From positions 1 to 40,582 of the forward strand of contig CAJAAV010000048.1 of NCBI GenBank assembly GCA_903937835.1: 40,582 bases of DNA. The letters are read 5' to 3'. The notes under the pieces are model-generated. The model worked only from the letters and a program-made list of their open reading frames with translations, did not search any database and was not told the DNA's origin. Source of the stretch: an uncultured Chlorobiaceae bacterium. GTDB lineage: Bacteria; Bacteroidota; Chlorobiia; Chlorobiales; Chlorobiaceae. Of the stretch, positions 26,085 through 35,410 are shown piece by piece. Positions within the stretch are counted from its first letter, which is position 1, and each line of letters opens with the position of its first letter. The position numbers and the translations under genes were made by a program.

Positions 26085-26630
26085 CTATCCGGTAATATAC
26101 ATTCGTAATGCTCCTGCAAGAGGAAACTGTTTCAATGTTTGCTTCATGGTATAATTAACAAACCTGAATTGTCTTCCGTATACTTCCATAGCTATTTTAC
26201 CTTCCATAGAAAGCATAATGCTCTCATAACCAAGATAAAGATCGTTATATTTTTCTTGTATATACTCTCCCATACCACCGCCACCATCAAATTGAAAAGA
26301 TTCATCCGGTTTTGTTTGTGCCCAGGCAATCCACTCTGAAGGTGGCAATCCAAGAAGTTCCTGAAGAACATCTTGATACATTACTTTATCCGGATAAAGT
26401 AGCGGATAGAGTTGTTCTAACAACGGAAGAAGTTGTGCATAAAAAATATCTTCATTCAAGTCGAAGCCATAAAAGTCATCATAGTCATGTAACAGATAAA
26501 GTGCAGGATCATAATGTAAATGAGCTTTCATCCGTTCCTGCAGTTGTTCAAGCGTAAGTTGAATGCGAGCAAGTTTTTTTTTATCGACACTAATTTGTGT
26601 AACAAGCCCGATAGCTAAAAATTGTCCCAT
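26085..26630 (-). CDS. Unrecognised acidic cytosolic protein
   Basis: This 181-residue protein is not recognised. It opens MGQFLAIGLVTQISVDKKKL and has an aromatic, acidic middle (LLHDYDDFYGFDLNEDIFY), a Gly-rich patch (FQFDGGGGMGEY) and a final stretch VYGRQFRFVNYTMKQ. There is no signal peptide or membrane span. The composition and size recall immunity proteins of polymorphic toxins, but no toxin gene is nearby, so this is only a comparison. Coding looks real from the steady amino-acid pattern, although no ribosome site is visible. It sits at the edge of the defence island. Confidence 0.65.
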   Translation of the reverse strand: MGQFLAIGLVTQISVDKKKLARIQLTLEQLQERMKAHLHYDPALYLLHDYDDFYGFDLNEDIFYAQLLPLLEQLYPLLYPDKVMYQDVLQELLGLPPSEWIAWAQTKPDESFQFDGGGGMGEYIQEKYNDLYLGYESIMLSMEGKIAMEVYGRQFRFVNYTMKQTLKQFPLAGALRMYITG

Positions 26631-26985
26631 AGTGCTTAGTTTTACAGTAATGAAAAATTCACCCCATCCTGAAAATCAAGGGGATACAGTTGCCAAACCT
26701 CACAACACTCACCCAAACCCGATTGTTCGCATGTTTATTTGTTCTGCCGGAATAACTGTTGGAGGATAACACGGATGGAATGACCCGGAAAGCGGCAAAG
26801 CAAAGTGCCATCAGCGCTCACCAGAACCGAGCTTGGAGTATAAAGAAAAGATGGGAAAATTCGAAATACTTGCAGAAAAATTGCGTTTATGGCAAATGAC
26901 CCACATTGTGTTCTTCACACTGCCATCGATCAAGCACTGCCACCTTTTTCTACCCCGAAATAGCGCAACACCACAGTAGCAATAC
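26631..26985. other. Intergenic stretch with short broken frames
   Basis: No gene can be supported. Two short forward frames exist (about 26650-26769, and about 26781-26901 starting MTRKAAKQSAISAHQ), but neither has a ribosome site or a recognisable domain; they may be relics. The 3' end of topA abuts the right edge. Confidence 0.4.
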
Positions 26986-29373
26986 CTACTCAGCCACAGC
27001 ACTCTCGACAACAGACAGCAGTCCCAATGCTTCAGCCTTCAGAATAATATCATCCACAGCAGTTGTCATTGAAACCGGCTGACCATCAACCATGGTAAGC
27101 ATCACCGGCGGGTGAGCTTTCTGGTGATCGGCCATGATCGCTTCCCACCGCTTCTGGACACTCTCCTCAAGTGTACTCCATGCGAGCCGTCCCCTGCACT
27201 TCGGGAACTTGGAACAACCAAGCCACAGTCCTCGTTTGCCACTGCGGAGGTAGAGCGGTGAACCGCATTTCGGGCAAAGAATGTCCGTCACCACCGGCGG
27301 AGTTTTCATCGGTTCAATGTGGCGCTGCTTGTTGAGATTCAGCAGCGTATTGCACTTCGGATAGTTGGAGCAGGCAAGAAAAGGGCCAAGTCTTCCCTTC
27401 CGCAACAGCATGTGCCCTTCCTTGCATGAGGGACAAAGAATTGCCGTATCGACCGGCTTCTCCTTGTTGGTGCTGATTGCCTTGATGTTTTTGCATTTCG
27501 GATAACACGAACAGCCGAAAAACTTTCCGCTCGCTGTCCATTTCACCGTCATGAGGCCAACACCACATTTTTCGCAAAGTTGCGCTTCGCTGTTCTGCGG
27601 AATCAGCGGATCGCTTTTGCGCAGGCTGAGTGTTGCTTCGAGCGGTTTGTAGAAGCTGTCGAGCACCTTTTCGTACTCATCATCACCGCTGGCCACCTTG
27701 TCGAGTTCATCCTCCATAAAGGCGGTAAATCCGACATCAAAGAGATCCGGAAAATTGGCAACAAGAATCAGTGACACATCCTTGCCAAGCTCGCTCGGTG
27801 CAATCTTTTTCTTCTCAAGCTCCACATAGCGCCGGTCCTGCAGTGTTGAAAAAATAGAGGCGTAGGTGGATGGTCGCCCGATTCCAAAATGGTCAAGATC
27901 CTTGACAAGGGTCGCTTCACTGTAGCGGGCAGGAGGTCGGGTAAAACTTTGTTTCTGCTCAAGATCCGATAACGCAAGAGCATCATTGGCCATCAACCGC
28001 TCAGGCAATTTGACATTCGGCTCCTTCTCCACATCCTCTTTTGTCGAGGTCTGAGCTTCATAATCGAGTTCACGCTGATCGTCGTACACACGCATGAACC
28101 CTGGAAAGAGTACCCGGCTGCCGGTTGCCCTGAAGAGGAACTTGCCGGTACGATCCTCAACATCAACCCGCGTCTGCTCAATTTTGGCGGGCGCCATCAT
28201 GGCGGCAAGAAAGCGCTTCCAGATCAGTTCATAGAGTTTAAACTGGTCAGTTGAGAGGTAGGGCTTCAGTTGCTCCGGCTTATTCAAGAGTGAGGTAGGG
28301 CGTATAGCTTCGTGCGCATCCTGGGCATTCTTGCTCTGCTTGGCCGCACCGCCAAAACCGATATACTCTTTGCCAAACTGCTGATCAATATAATTCCGCG
28401 CTTCGGCAACAGCTTCAGGGCCGATGCGGGTTGAGTCGGTTCTCATGTAGGTGATAAGACCTGTCGCGCCCTCCGCCCCAAGCTCAATTCCCTCATAAAG
28501 CTGCTGAGCTGTGCGCATGGTTCTCTGCGAACCAAAACCGAGCTGGTTTGATGCCGCCTGCTGGAGCAGTGACGTTGTAAAGGGAAAAGGCGGCTTGCGC
28601 TGCTGCACGCGGGGAGCAATCTCCCGGACAGAATAGTTGCCGCCCCTCGCCAGAGCTGCAATCGCCTCAGCCTGTTCCTGTGTGGTTATCTCCGGTTTCT
28701 CACCCTCAAAGCGGACAAGCCTTGCTCTGAAGGATTCCTTGCTGCCCGTCACAAAATCTGCGGCAATCGTCCAGTACTCATGAATCAGGAAGCGGGTGAT
28801 TTCGGCCTCGCGTTCGCAAATCAGCCGCAGCGCCACGGATTGCACCCGACCTGCTGAGAGACCGCGCAGCACCACATTCCATAAAAAGGGGCTGATCTTG
28901 TAACCGACTATTTTGTCAAGACCCTGGCGGGTCTGCTGGGAGCGGACAAGATTGCTGTCGATCTGTCGAGGTGCCTGAATTGCCTCTATAATAGCCTTTT
29001 TGGTAATCTCGTTAAAGAGCACTCTGGAGACTGGTGCCTTCGTCTCCCCTATTTCATTGGAGATATGCCACGCAATAGCCTCGCCCTCACGATCAGGGTC
29101 AGTCGCAATCAGAATATCGCTGGCTTCAGCAGCAAGCTTTTTGAGCTGGCGCACAACCTTCTCTTTTCCGGGAATGATTTCGTATCTCGGCTCATAATGA
29201 TGGTCAAAATCAAGGCCGATCTCTTTTTTCGGCAGATCTTTGATATGGCCTATCGAGGCGAAAACCGTATACTTGTCGCCAAGGTATTTATTGATTGTTT
29301 TTGCCTTTGAAGGCGATTCGACGACAATCAGGGTCCTGTTTCTGGCAGATAATGTTGACGGTTTGGAAGCCAT
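26986..29373 (-). CDS. topA: DNA topoisomerase I
   Basis: This 795-residue type IA topoisomerase relaxes negative supercoils. The N-terminal Toprim domain has LIVVESPSKAKTINKYLG and the acidic triad ATDPDREGEAIAWH. The catalytic tyrosine is in GLITYMRTDSTRIG. The C-terminus has three zinc fingers, starting at CEKCGVGLMTVKW, CPSCKEGHMLLRKG and CPKCGSPLYLRSG, each ending with a YPKC/FPKC-type pair. The length is normal. It is transcribed away from the amidase gene; the 242 bp between them must hold both promoters. Confidence 0.96.
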   Translation of the reverse strand: MASKPSTLSARNRTLIVVESPSKAKTINKYLGDKYTVFASIGHIKDLPKKEIGLDFDHHYEPRYEIIPGKEKVVRQLKKLAAEASDILIATDPDREGEAIAWHISNEIGETKAPVSRVLFNEITKKAIIEAIQAPRQIDSNLVRSQQTRQGLDKIVGYKISPFLWNVVLRGLSAGRVQSVALRLICEREAEITRFLIHEYWTIAADFVTGSKESFRARLVRFEGEKPEITTQEQAEAIAALARGGNYSVREIAPRVQQRKPPFPFTTSLLQQAASNQLGFGSQRTMRTAQQLYEGIELGAEGATGLITYMRTDSTRIGPEAVAEARNYIDQQFGKEYIGFGGAAKQSKNAQDAHEAIRPTSLLNKPEQLKPYLSTDQFKLYELIWKRFLAAMMAPAKIEQTRVDVEDRTGKFLFRATGSRVLFPGFMRVYDDQRELDYEAQTSTKEDVEKEPNVKLPERLMANDALALSDLEQKQSFTRPPARYSEATLVKDLDHFGIGRPSTYASIFSTLQDRRYVELEKKKIAPSELGKDVSLILVANFPDLFDVGFTAFMEDELDKVASGDDEYEKVLDSFYKPLEATLSLRKSDPLIPQNSEAQLCEKCGVGLMTVKWTASGKFFGCSCYPKCKNIKAISTNKEKPVDTAILCPSCKEGHMLLRKGRLGPFLACSNYPKCNTLLNLNKQRHIEPMKTPPVVTDILCPKCGSPLYLRSGKRGLWLGCSKFPKCRGRLAWSTLEESVQKRWEAIMADHQKAHPPVMLTMVDGQPVSMTTAVDDIILKAEALGLLSVVESAVAE

Positions 29374-29615
29374 TGATCAGTCCCGGGAGTAAGAGCGTTA
29401 ACAAGAAAATTTTGAAAAAGATAGGTGTTGAAGAGCAAAAAACAAACTTTACCATTTTCAGGCCGTATACTATGCCCGTAACAACCGGTATGTAAACGAT
29501 TATTTCCGGTTCTTTAACCTGTTTTTGACTGGCTGGGCAAAAGAAATATTTTTTATTGTTATTTTTGCCGTAAAAGGCAGTGTTCAGGGAAACATAATGT
29601 ATTCTATCAATAATC

Positions 29616-31337
29616 ATGCACCACTTTTTGCTTCGTATCCGTTATTCTCTTGCTGGTGTGACGCTGTTGACGTTGCTGATGCTCTCATGCACCACTCTGC
29701 CTGCTGAGACTCCTGTACAGCAGACAGAGACAACCGTTCCACTCGTTGTTACCATGCGAAACGGCTACGGTTATACCGTCAGGGTGCTTGCTTTCAAAAA
29801 CGGTAACAACGTGATGGTTGATATTGAGTCCATGGCAAGGGCCTTACGCCTGAGCTTTCGCAAAAATCAGGATGGCCTTGTGCTTGAAGAATCTTTTGTG
29901 ATGCCTGGCAGCCTTTGCACCATTACCATTGATAATAACTTTGTGCGGGTTGTTTCAAGGAGTCCGGAGCTTCCCGCAAGGATTGTTCAGTTGCAGGCAA
30001 AGCCTGTTTCGAAGCAATCAAGAATCTATCTGCCGGTTATTCAGGCATGCAGGCTCTTTACTCTCTGGCTGGAGCGGGATGTTGTTTATAACTCTAAATC
30101 CGGCAGGATAAATGCTTCAGTGCAGTCGAAACATTCCGGGGAAGGGGTTGGAAGAATTGGCGTGATCAGGAGTGGAGAGCAGCGCGCCGTTCCGGAACGC
30201 AGCACTCAGAGTGGAGGCACAGTCATCACCGGTATTGAGGTTGAAAAGCGCGCCAACGGAGCGATTATAAGCTTTCTTGCGTCCGGTCCTTCTGTGCAGA
30301 CTTCGCTGCTCAAGCCTGATACTGAAGGGAATGCCCTTTTCTCACTTGAAAAAGCATACTGCGATATCAATCTCCTGTCAAAAATATATAACACAGGCAT
30401 AGTGAGGGCAATTACTCCGAAACAGTTCCCTGGTGCAGGGCTGCAGTTTACCTTAGCTCTTGACAACCGCTCATTCATCATCAATTCGGTCGATTTTCAG
30501 CGCGATAAAAAAAATAATCGTTATGTGCTCTATGTCCGGAGTGATGCTGATGTGGAAGAGATTCACAGGAAAGAGAAGGAGCTGCAGATTGCACAGGTGC
30601 TCAGTCGCGATGTCGAAAAGTGGAAGCTCAATACCATCGTGCTTGATGCAGGTCATGGCGGAAAAGATCCCGGAGCTATTGGCGGAAATGGCACCCGTGA
30701 AAAAGATGTCGTGCTGAACATTGTCCACGACCTCGGTACCTTTATTGAACAGAAGTGGCCGGACGTCAGGGTGATCTATACCAGAAAGGATGACACGTTC
30801 ATTCCCCTGCATGAACGCGGAAAAATAGCCAACCGCAGCGGCGGAAAACTTTTTATCAGCGTGCATTGCAATGCGAGTCCAAATCACACAGCCCGTGGCT
30901 CCGAAGTTTATATTCTCGGTGAGCATAAAAACAAGGCCGCTCTTGATGTTGCCATTTTTGAGAACGCCGTTATTCGCAATGAAGCCGATTACCAGCAGGA
31001 ATACCGTGATTTTACTGAGGAACATCTCATTATGAGCAGCATGGCCCAGAACTCTTTTGCCAAGCAGTCCACCACTCTTGCGCAGGATATTCTCAAACCG
31101 GTTTATCGGCAGCCGACCAATAACAGTCGCGCAGTGCGTCAGGCGGGCTTTATGGTGCTCTGGACACCTTCCATGCCGAGCGCGCTGGTTGAAGTGGGGT
31201 ACCTGTCAAATACCAGCGAGGAGACGATTCTTCGGGACCGTCAGGAGCAGGCTAAAATCGCCTACGGTATTTTTCAGGGGGTGGAGGTCTATCGCAAGAA
31301 TTATGAAACATCCACCATGGCTGCCGTGAGCCAATGA
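29616..31337 (+). CDS. N-acetylmuramoyl-L-alanine amidase with AMIN-like region
   Basis: This 573-residue exported amidase cleaves the bond between MurNAc and the stem peptide of peptidoglycan. The N-terminal signal region (hydrophobic GVTLLTLLMLSC) may be lipid-modified at the Cys. An AMIN/copper-amine-oxidase-like strand-rich region occupies roughly residues 50-330 and probably binds cell wall. The C-terminal Amidase_3 domain starts TIVLDAGHGGKDPGA (zinc His), continues with REKDVVLNI (zinc Glu), LFISVHCNAS (zinc His) and ends with ALVEVGYLSN (catalytic Glu). A strong terminator follows. Confidence 0.93.
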   Translation: MHHFLLRIRYSLAGVTLLTLLMLSCTTLPAETPVQQTETTVPLVVTMRNGYGYTVRVLAFKNGNNVMVDIESMARALRLSFRKNQDGLVLEESFVMPGSLCTITIDNNFVRVVSRSPELPARIVQLQAKPVSKQSRIYLPVIQACRLFTLWLERDVVYNSKSGRINASVQSKHSGEGVGRIGVIRSGEQRAVPERSTQSGGTVITGIEVEKRANGAIISFLASGPSVQTSLLKPDTEGNALFSLEKAYCDINLLSKIYNTGIVRAITPKQFPGAGLQFTLALDNRSFIINSVDFQRDKKNNRYVLYVRSDADVEEIHRKEKELQIAQVLSRDVEKWKLNTIVLDAGHGGKDPGAIGGNGTREKDVVLNIVHDLGTFIEQKWPDVRVIYTRKDDTFIPLHERGKIANRSGGKLFISVHCNASPNHTARGSEVYILGEHKNKAALDVAIFENAVIRNEADYQQEYRDFTEEHLIMSSMAQNSFAKQSTTLAQDILKPVYRQPTNNSRAVRQAGFMVLWTPSMPSALVEVGYLSNTSEETILRDRQEQAKIAYGIFQGVEVYRKNYETSTMAAVSQ

Positions 31338-31353
31338 CTCCCCTGGAGACACA

Positions 31354-31388
31354 GAAAAAGGCGCGCTGCAGGGCGTGCTTTTTTTTTA
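31354..31388 (+). terminator. Rho-independent terminator after the amidase gene
   Basis: GCGCGC (31361-31366) pairs with GCGTGC (31373-31378), with one G-T pair, preceded by A residues and followed directly by ten T residues. It separates the amidase transcript from the biotin operon promoter. Confidence 0.85.
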
Positions 31389-31394
31389 TTCTGC

Positions 31395-31423
31395 TTGCAA
31401 AGTTGTAAACCTCCGGTTACATT
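31395..31423 (+). promoter_or_regulatory. Candidate promoter of the birA-bio operon
   Basis: TTGCAA (31395-31400) and TACATT (31418-31423) are spaced by 17 bases and each match 4 of 6 consensus positions. The -10 box lies inside the BirA operator, so repressor binding would block RNA polymerase. The boxes are weak; the overlap with the operator is the main support. Confidence 0.45.
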
Positions 31424-31434
31424 CAGGTTTACAA
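31403..31434. promoter_or_regulatory. BirA operator
   Basis: TTGTAAACC (31403-31411), a 14-base spacer and GGTTTACAA (31426-31434) match the known BirA operator consensus exactly. Flanking bases extend the symmetry to 14 bp per arm (31399-31412 and 31425-31438). It ends 25 bp before the birA ATG. The product of that gene keeps its DNA-binding domain, so biotin-dependent self-repression is expected. Confidence 0.92.
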
Positions 31435-31459
31435 CTTTTTGTATCTCCCGTTTCCTGCT

Positions 31460-32449
31460 ATGAACGACCTGACCGCCCGGATTCTGAACCGCCTTTCAAC
31501 AGGCAATGATTTTTTATCGGGCGAATCGCTCTGCAATGAATTTGGCATCACCAGAAGCGCCGTTTGGAAGCATATCGGCCTGCTGCGGGCCGACGGGTAT
31601 CAGATTGACGCCGTCACAGGACGGGGATACCACTTGTCGGGCTTGACAGGACGACCTGTTGAAGCAGAGGTGCGACCATTTCTGACTGCCCGACGTTTTG
31701 GTCAGAAAATCATCTATCACACCGTGACCGCATCCACCAATCTTCAGGCCAAAGCTCTTGCGGTTGAAGGCTCGCCAGAAGGCACTGTTGTTGTCGCAGA
31801 TTCTCAGAGCGGGGGAAGGGGCAGAATGGGGCGTATATGGGTTTCCCCTCCAGGGGTCAACCTCTATTTTTCCCTGATTCTGAGGCCGGAAGTGCCGTCA
31901 ATCCGTGTCCCGCAACTGACGTTGCTCGTTGCGGTTGCCATTCATCGAGCATTGTTTGCTCTCTCTTCCGAACTTGAGCCAATGATCAAGTGGCCTAATG
32001 ACATCCTTGTCAATGAAAAAAAGTTGTGTGGTGTGCTCTGTGAAATGCAGTCAGAGCCTGAGCTGACGCACTTTGTTGTGGTAGGAACAGGGATCAACGT
32101 CAACCAGGCCGAGATGCCGAATGAGCTCAGGGAGAGAGCAACTTCGCTGTTTCTTGAACGGGGGCAATTTTTTTCGAGGCCCGAACTTCTTGCCTCGGTG
32201 CTCAACCATTTCGAGCCGCTCTATGATGAGTGGTTACTTCAGGACGATCTCGGCTTTATCCTTCCGTATCTCGAAAAATATTCACTGCTTCAGTCCAGGG
32301 AGGTCTCTATAGATCAGCGTAACCGAAACCTGAGCGGCACTGTTACCGGGATTGCTCTAGGAGGCGAGTTGAAACTTGAGTGTGTGGATGGAAAAACTAT
32401 TCTTGTTTCGTCAGGAGAAGCGCATTTGCACAAGAATAATGATGAATGA
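31460..32449 (+). CDS. birA: Biotin-protein ligase and biotin operon repressor
   Basis: This 329-residue bifunctional BirA makes biotinyl-AMP and joins biotin to carboxylase carrier proteins; its biotinyl-AMP form represses biotin genes. An N-terminal winged helix is present (SGESLCNEFGITRSAVWKHI). The ligase core has the biotinyl-AMP loop GRGRMGRIW (about residues 120-127), then IKWPNDILVNEKKLCGVL and a C-terminal SH3-like domain (GTVTGIALGGELKLE). An upstream TTG (31439) would add seven residues that overlap the operator; ATG 31460 fits the family N-terminus. It is the first gene of the unit, with bioB 89 bp downstream. Confidence 0.94.
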   Translation: MNDLTARILNRLSTGNDFLSGESLCNEFGITRSAVWKHIGLLRADGYQIDAVTGRGYHLSGLTGRPVEAEVRPFLTARRFGQKIIYHTVTASTNLQAKALAVEGSPEGTVVVADSQSGGRGRMGRIWVSPPGVNLYFSLILRPEVPSIRVPQLTLLVAVAIHRALFALSSELEPMIKWPNDILVNEKKLCGVLCEMQSEPELTHFVVVGTGINVNQAEMPNELRERATSLFLERGQFFSRPELLASVLNHFEPLYDEWLLQDDLGFILPYLEKYSLLQSREVSIDQRNRNLSGTVTGIALGGELKLECVDGKTILVSSGEAHLHKNNDE

Positions 32450-32538
32450 AAAGTTGCCCTCTGCTGACGAACGACGCTATCGAAGAGTTCAATACACCTT
32501 GTGGAGTCTGTCCGTAAAAAATTATTTATAAAATATTT

Positions 32539-33543
32539 ATGCCATCAACAATGCTCCATCCCCTGATTGAAGCAGCCTATCGTGTGCTTGAAACCGGTGA
32601 GCCGATCACTCATGCCGAGGCTCTTCTGCTTGCCGGTCTGCCCGGTGAACTTGCACTTGATCTTGCCTCGCTGGCAAACAAAGTTAAAAACCGCTACGCC
32701 TCTGATACAGAAGCGCTTCATGCCTGCTCCATCATGAACGCAAAATCGGGAGTGTGCGGGGAAAACTGCCGGTTTTGTGCCCAGTCGAAGCACAACCATG
32801 CCTCTATTGAAGTCTATGAGCTGGTCGATGAAGAGTCTGCGCTGATTGAAGCCCGCAATTGTGTGGCAGAGGGGGTTTCCCATTTCGGTATCGTCACCAG
32901 TGGTTATGGCTACAAAAAGATAACTCCGGAGTTCCAGCGTGTGCTCGACATGATTGACCGGCTGCATGCTGAATTGCCCGATCTGCACGTTTGTGCGTCG
33001 CTTGGCATTCTCGGTGAAGAGCCTGCTGCGGCTCTGGCTGCGCACGGGATCGCCCATTACAACATCAACATTCAGGTCGCTCCCGATCGCTACCATGACC
33101 TTATTGCTGATACTCATTCCGTTGAAGAGCGCATTGAGACGATCAAACTGTTGAGGAAGAACAACATCTCGGTCTGCTGCGGTGGCATTATGGGTGTTGG
33201 AGAGACGATGCAGGAGCGGATTGCCATGATTTTTGCACTCCAGGAGCTTGATGTTTCCGTCATACCGCTTAATGTGCTGGTGCCGATTGATGGTACCCCC
33301 CTTGCAGGAAAAGAGCCGGTTTCCGTTGCTGACATTGTGAAAACATTTGCCCTGTGCCGTCTCGCTCATCCAAATAAAATCATCAAGTTTGCCGCTGGCA
33401 GGGAGACTATCATGAAAGATTTTCAGGGTCTTTTGATGCTCTCGGGAGCCAATGGCTATCTGACAGGCGGTTATCTTACCACAAGGGGAAGGGAGATCGC
33501 CGACGATCGACGGTTTGCCGGTCAGATTGCCAGTTTCAACTGA
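32539..33543 (+). CDS. bioB: Biotin synthase
   Basis: This 334-residue radical SAM enzyme inserts sulfur into dethiobiotin. The radical SAM cysteines are Cys73, Cys77 and Cys80 (CGENCRFC). Further family features are [33 protein letters not shown] and the C-terminal [11 protein letters not shown]. No strong ribosome site precedes the ATG, and no separate BirA site is visible in the 89 bp after birA, so transcription from the birA promoter is the simplest model. bioF follows after 6 bp. Confidence 0.96.
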   Translation: MPSTMLHPLIEAAYRVLETGEPITHAEALLLAGLPGELALDLASLANKVKNRYASDTEALHACSIMNAKSGVCGENCRFCAQSKHNHASIEVYELVDEESALIEARNCVAEGVSHFGIVTSGYGYKKITPEFQRVLDMIDRLHAELPDLHVCASLGILGEEPAAALAAHGIAHYNINIQVAPDRYHDLIADTHSVEERIETIKLLRKNNISVCCGGIMGVGETMQERIAMIFALQELDVSVIPLNVLVPIDGTPLAGKEPVSVADIVKTFALCRLAHPNKIIKFAAGRETIMKDFQGLLMLSGANGYLTGGYLTTRGREIADDRRFAGQIASFN

Positions 33544-33549
33544 CGGACG

Positions 33550-34713
33550 ATGACAATGCAGTTTCACGAAAGGATCAGGCGGGAGCTTGACGAGCTCAGA
33601 GCGCTTGACCGGTACAGGCTCCTTCCGGATATCAGCGCCCGCAACGGCAAAGCTATTGTGGTCAACGGGCAAAGCCTACTGAACCTCTCTTCGAACGACT
33701 ATCTTGGTCTGGGAGACGACAAACCGATGCTGGCCGGGTATATAAAGGAGTTCAGTGCCACGGATCATGCCATGACCAGCTCCTCATCCCGTCTTCTGAC
33801 AGGGAACCATCCGCTCTACCACCAGTTGGAACAGGCTCTTGCAACACTCTACGGGCGTGAAGCCGCCCTCGTGTTCAACAGCGGCTATCATGCCAACATC
33901 GGGATGCTTCCGGCCCTCAGTGGGCGTCATGATCTTGTGCTCAGCGACCGGCTGAACCATGCAAGCATTATTGACGGCATGAAGATTGCCGAAGCACCTT
34001 ACCAGCGTTTTCGTCACCGGGACTACGACCATCTTGAGGAGCTGCTCGCGGGAGCCGCAAACCGCTACCGCCAGATTTTTATTGTGACCGAATCGGTCTT
34101 CAGTATGGACGGTGATCTTGCCGATCTTGCCCGGCTGGTAGCCTTGAAAGAGAAATATGGGGCCTTGCTGATTGTCGATGAAGCGCACGGGGTCGGCGTT
34201 TTCGGGGAGCATGGCCTCGGTCTCTGTGAAACGACCGGAATGGTTCAAAAGATTGATATCATCACCGGGACCTTCGGCAAAGCGCTCGCCTCAACAGGAG
34301 CTTATGCGGTGATGAATTCTCTTGTGAGAGAGTATCTGCTTAATACCATGCGCTCTGTCATCTTTACCACCGCCCTTCCGCCGATTATTCTCGGCTGGAG
34401 CCTGCTGACGCTGGCGCGCCAAAGCGCCATGCAGCGTGAACGTCAGGATCTTCTGCTGCTCGCTGCCAGACTGCGCCATGATCTTATAGAGCGCGGACTG
34501 GATGTGCCGGGTGACAGTCATATTGTGCCGGTCATCACGGGGAGCAACAATCTTGCCGTATCCCTTGCGGCAAAACTCAGGGAGGAAGGGTTTCTCTGTA
34601 TGCCGGTGCGTCCGCCGACAGTTCCTGAAAAGAGCGCCCGTATCCGTATTTCGCTCCGTTCCATCCTGCAGTGGGAAGATATTTCGAGGATCCCTGAACT
34701 TATTGGAGGTTAA
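33550..34713 (+). CDS. bioF: 8-amino-7-oxononanoate synthase
   Basis: This 387-residue PLP enzyme condenses pimeloyl-ACP (or CoA) with alanine, the first step in the ring-building part of the biotin pathway. Visible features are the glycine-rich LNLSSNDYLGL, the HNA motif (RLNHASIIDG), the PLP-phosphate region DEAHGVGVFGEHG and the Schiff-base lysine in TGTFGKALASTGAY. The size is normal. It starts 6 bp after bioB and ends 7 bp before bioG. Confidence 0.96.
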   Translation: MTMQFHERIRRELDELRALDRYRLLPDISARNGKAIVVNGQSLLNLSSNDYLGLGDDKPMLAGYIKEFSATDHAMTSSSSRLLTGNHPLYHQLEQALATLYGREAALVFNSGYHANIGMLPALSGRHDLVLSDRLNHASIIDGMKIAEAPYQRFRHRDYDHLEELLAGAANRYRQIFIVTESVFSMDGDLADLARLVALKEKYGALLIVDEAHGVGVFGEHGLGLCETTGMVQKIDIITGTFGKALASTGAYAVMNSLVREYLLNTMRSVIFTTALPPIILGWSLLTLARQSAMQRERQDLLLLAARLRHDLIERGLDVPGDSHIVPVITGSNNLAVSLAAKLREEGFLCMPVRPPTVPEKSARIRISLRSILQWEDISRIPELIGG

Positions 34714-34720
34714 CAGACTG

Positions 34721-35410
34721 ATGAAAACTGCATGGATCAGAAAAGAGGGCGCTGAAGAGCTCCTGCTTTTCTTCAACGGCTGGGGTCTGGACGGTCGCAT
34801 TGGCGCGCATCTTTTCGGCGAATCACGTTCGGAAGAGTTTTCAGACGATCTTCTGATCTGCTACGATTATCGCACACTGGAGCTGGCCGGAGAGGTGATG
34901 GAAGAGCTTGCTCGCTATAAATATATCACCATTATTGCATGGTCTTTCGGTGTCTGGACGGCGCAGCATACAGCGCTGCCACCGATCACGAAGGCCATTG
35001 CCATCAACGGCACACTTTACCCAATCAATGCCGAAAAAGGTATTACTCCCGATGTTTTTCAGGCTACCCTTTCAAGCTGGTCTGAAGAGAATCGTCATCG
35101 CTTCAACCGCAGGATGTGCGGCAGCAGTGAAGCGCTCTCGCTTTTTTCCTCCATGTCGCCTGACCGTACGGTCGCCGATCAACAGGAGGAGCTGAGGCTT
35201 TTGAAAGAGCATGTTCAGGCTTCGGGCGCAACAAGCGCTCCATGGAGCTATGATCATGCCATCATTGGTGGACGCGATCTTGTTTTCCCGGCACAACAGC
35301 AGTATCTGGCATGGAAAGGGGTTCCCCAGACGGTAATTACCGATATGCCGCATTTTCCTTTTCTCCATTTCAGGACTCTGCAGGAGGTGATGGCATGTCT
35401 CAAAACATAG
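34721..35410 (+). CDS. bioG: Pimeloyl-ACP methyl ester esterase, BioG type
   Basis: This 229-residue DUF452 alpha/beta hydrolase removes the methyl group that BioC placed, releasing pimeloyl-ACP for BioF. The nucleophile elbow is WSFG with Ser75. The oxyanion region is FNGWGLD near residue 19, and the catalytic His is likely in MPHFPFLHF near the end. The frame is open further upstream, but GGAGGT about 10 bases ahead of ATG 34721 and the family start MKTAW fix the start. It replaces BioH, of which no copy is seen here. It overlaps bioC by 16 bp. Confidence 0.92.
   Translation: MKTAWIRKEGAEELLLFFNGWGLDGRIGAHLFGESRSEEFSDDLLICYDYRTLELAGEVMEELARYKYITIIAWSFGVWTAQHTALPPITKAIAINGTLYPINAEKGITPDVFQATLSSWSEENRHRFNRRMCGSSEALSLFSSMSPDRTVADQQEELRLLKEHVQASGATSAPWSYDHAIIGGRDLVFPAQQQYLAWKGVPQTVITDMPHFPFLHFRTLQEVMACLKT

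Noticed and set aside
32545-33672. A 375-codon open frame antisense to bioB
   Set aside because: bioB is unmistakable on the other strand with its radical SAM cysteines; the antisense frame has no recognisable domain and mirrors its codon pattern.
34502-34720. Longer N-terminus for BioG
   Set aside because: The extension lies inside bioF, and ATG 34721 has a strong ribosome site and the family N-terminus.
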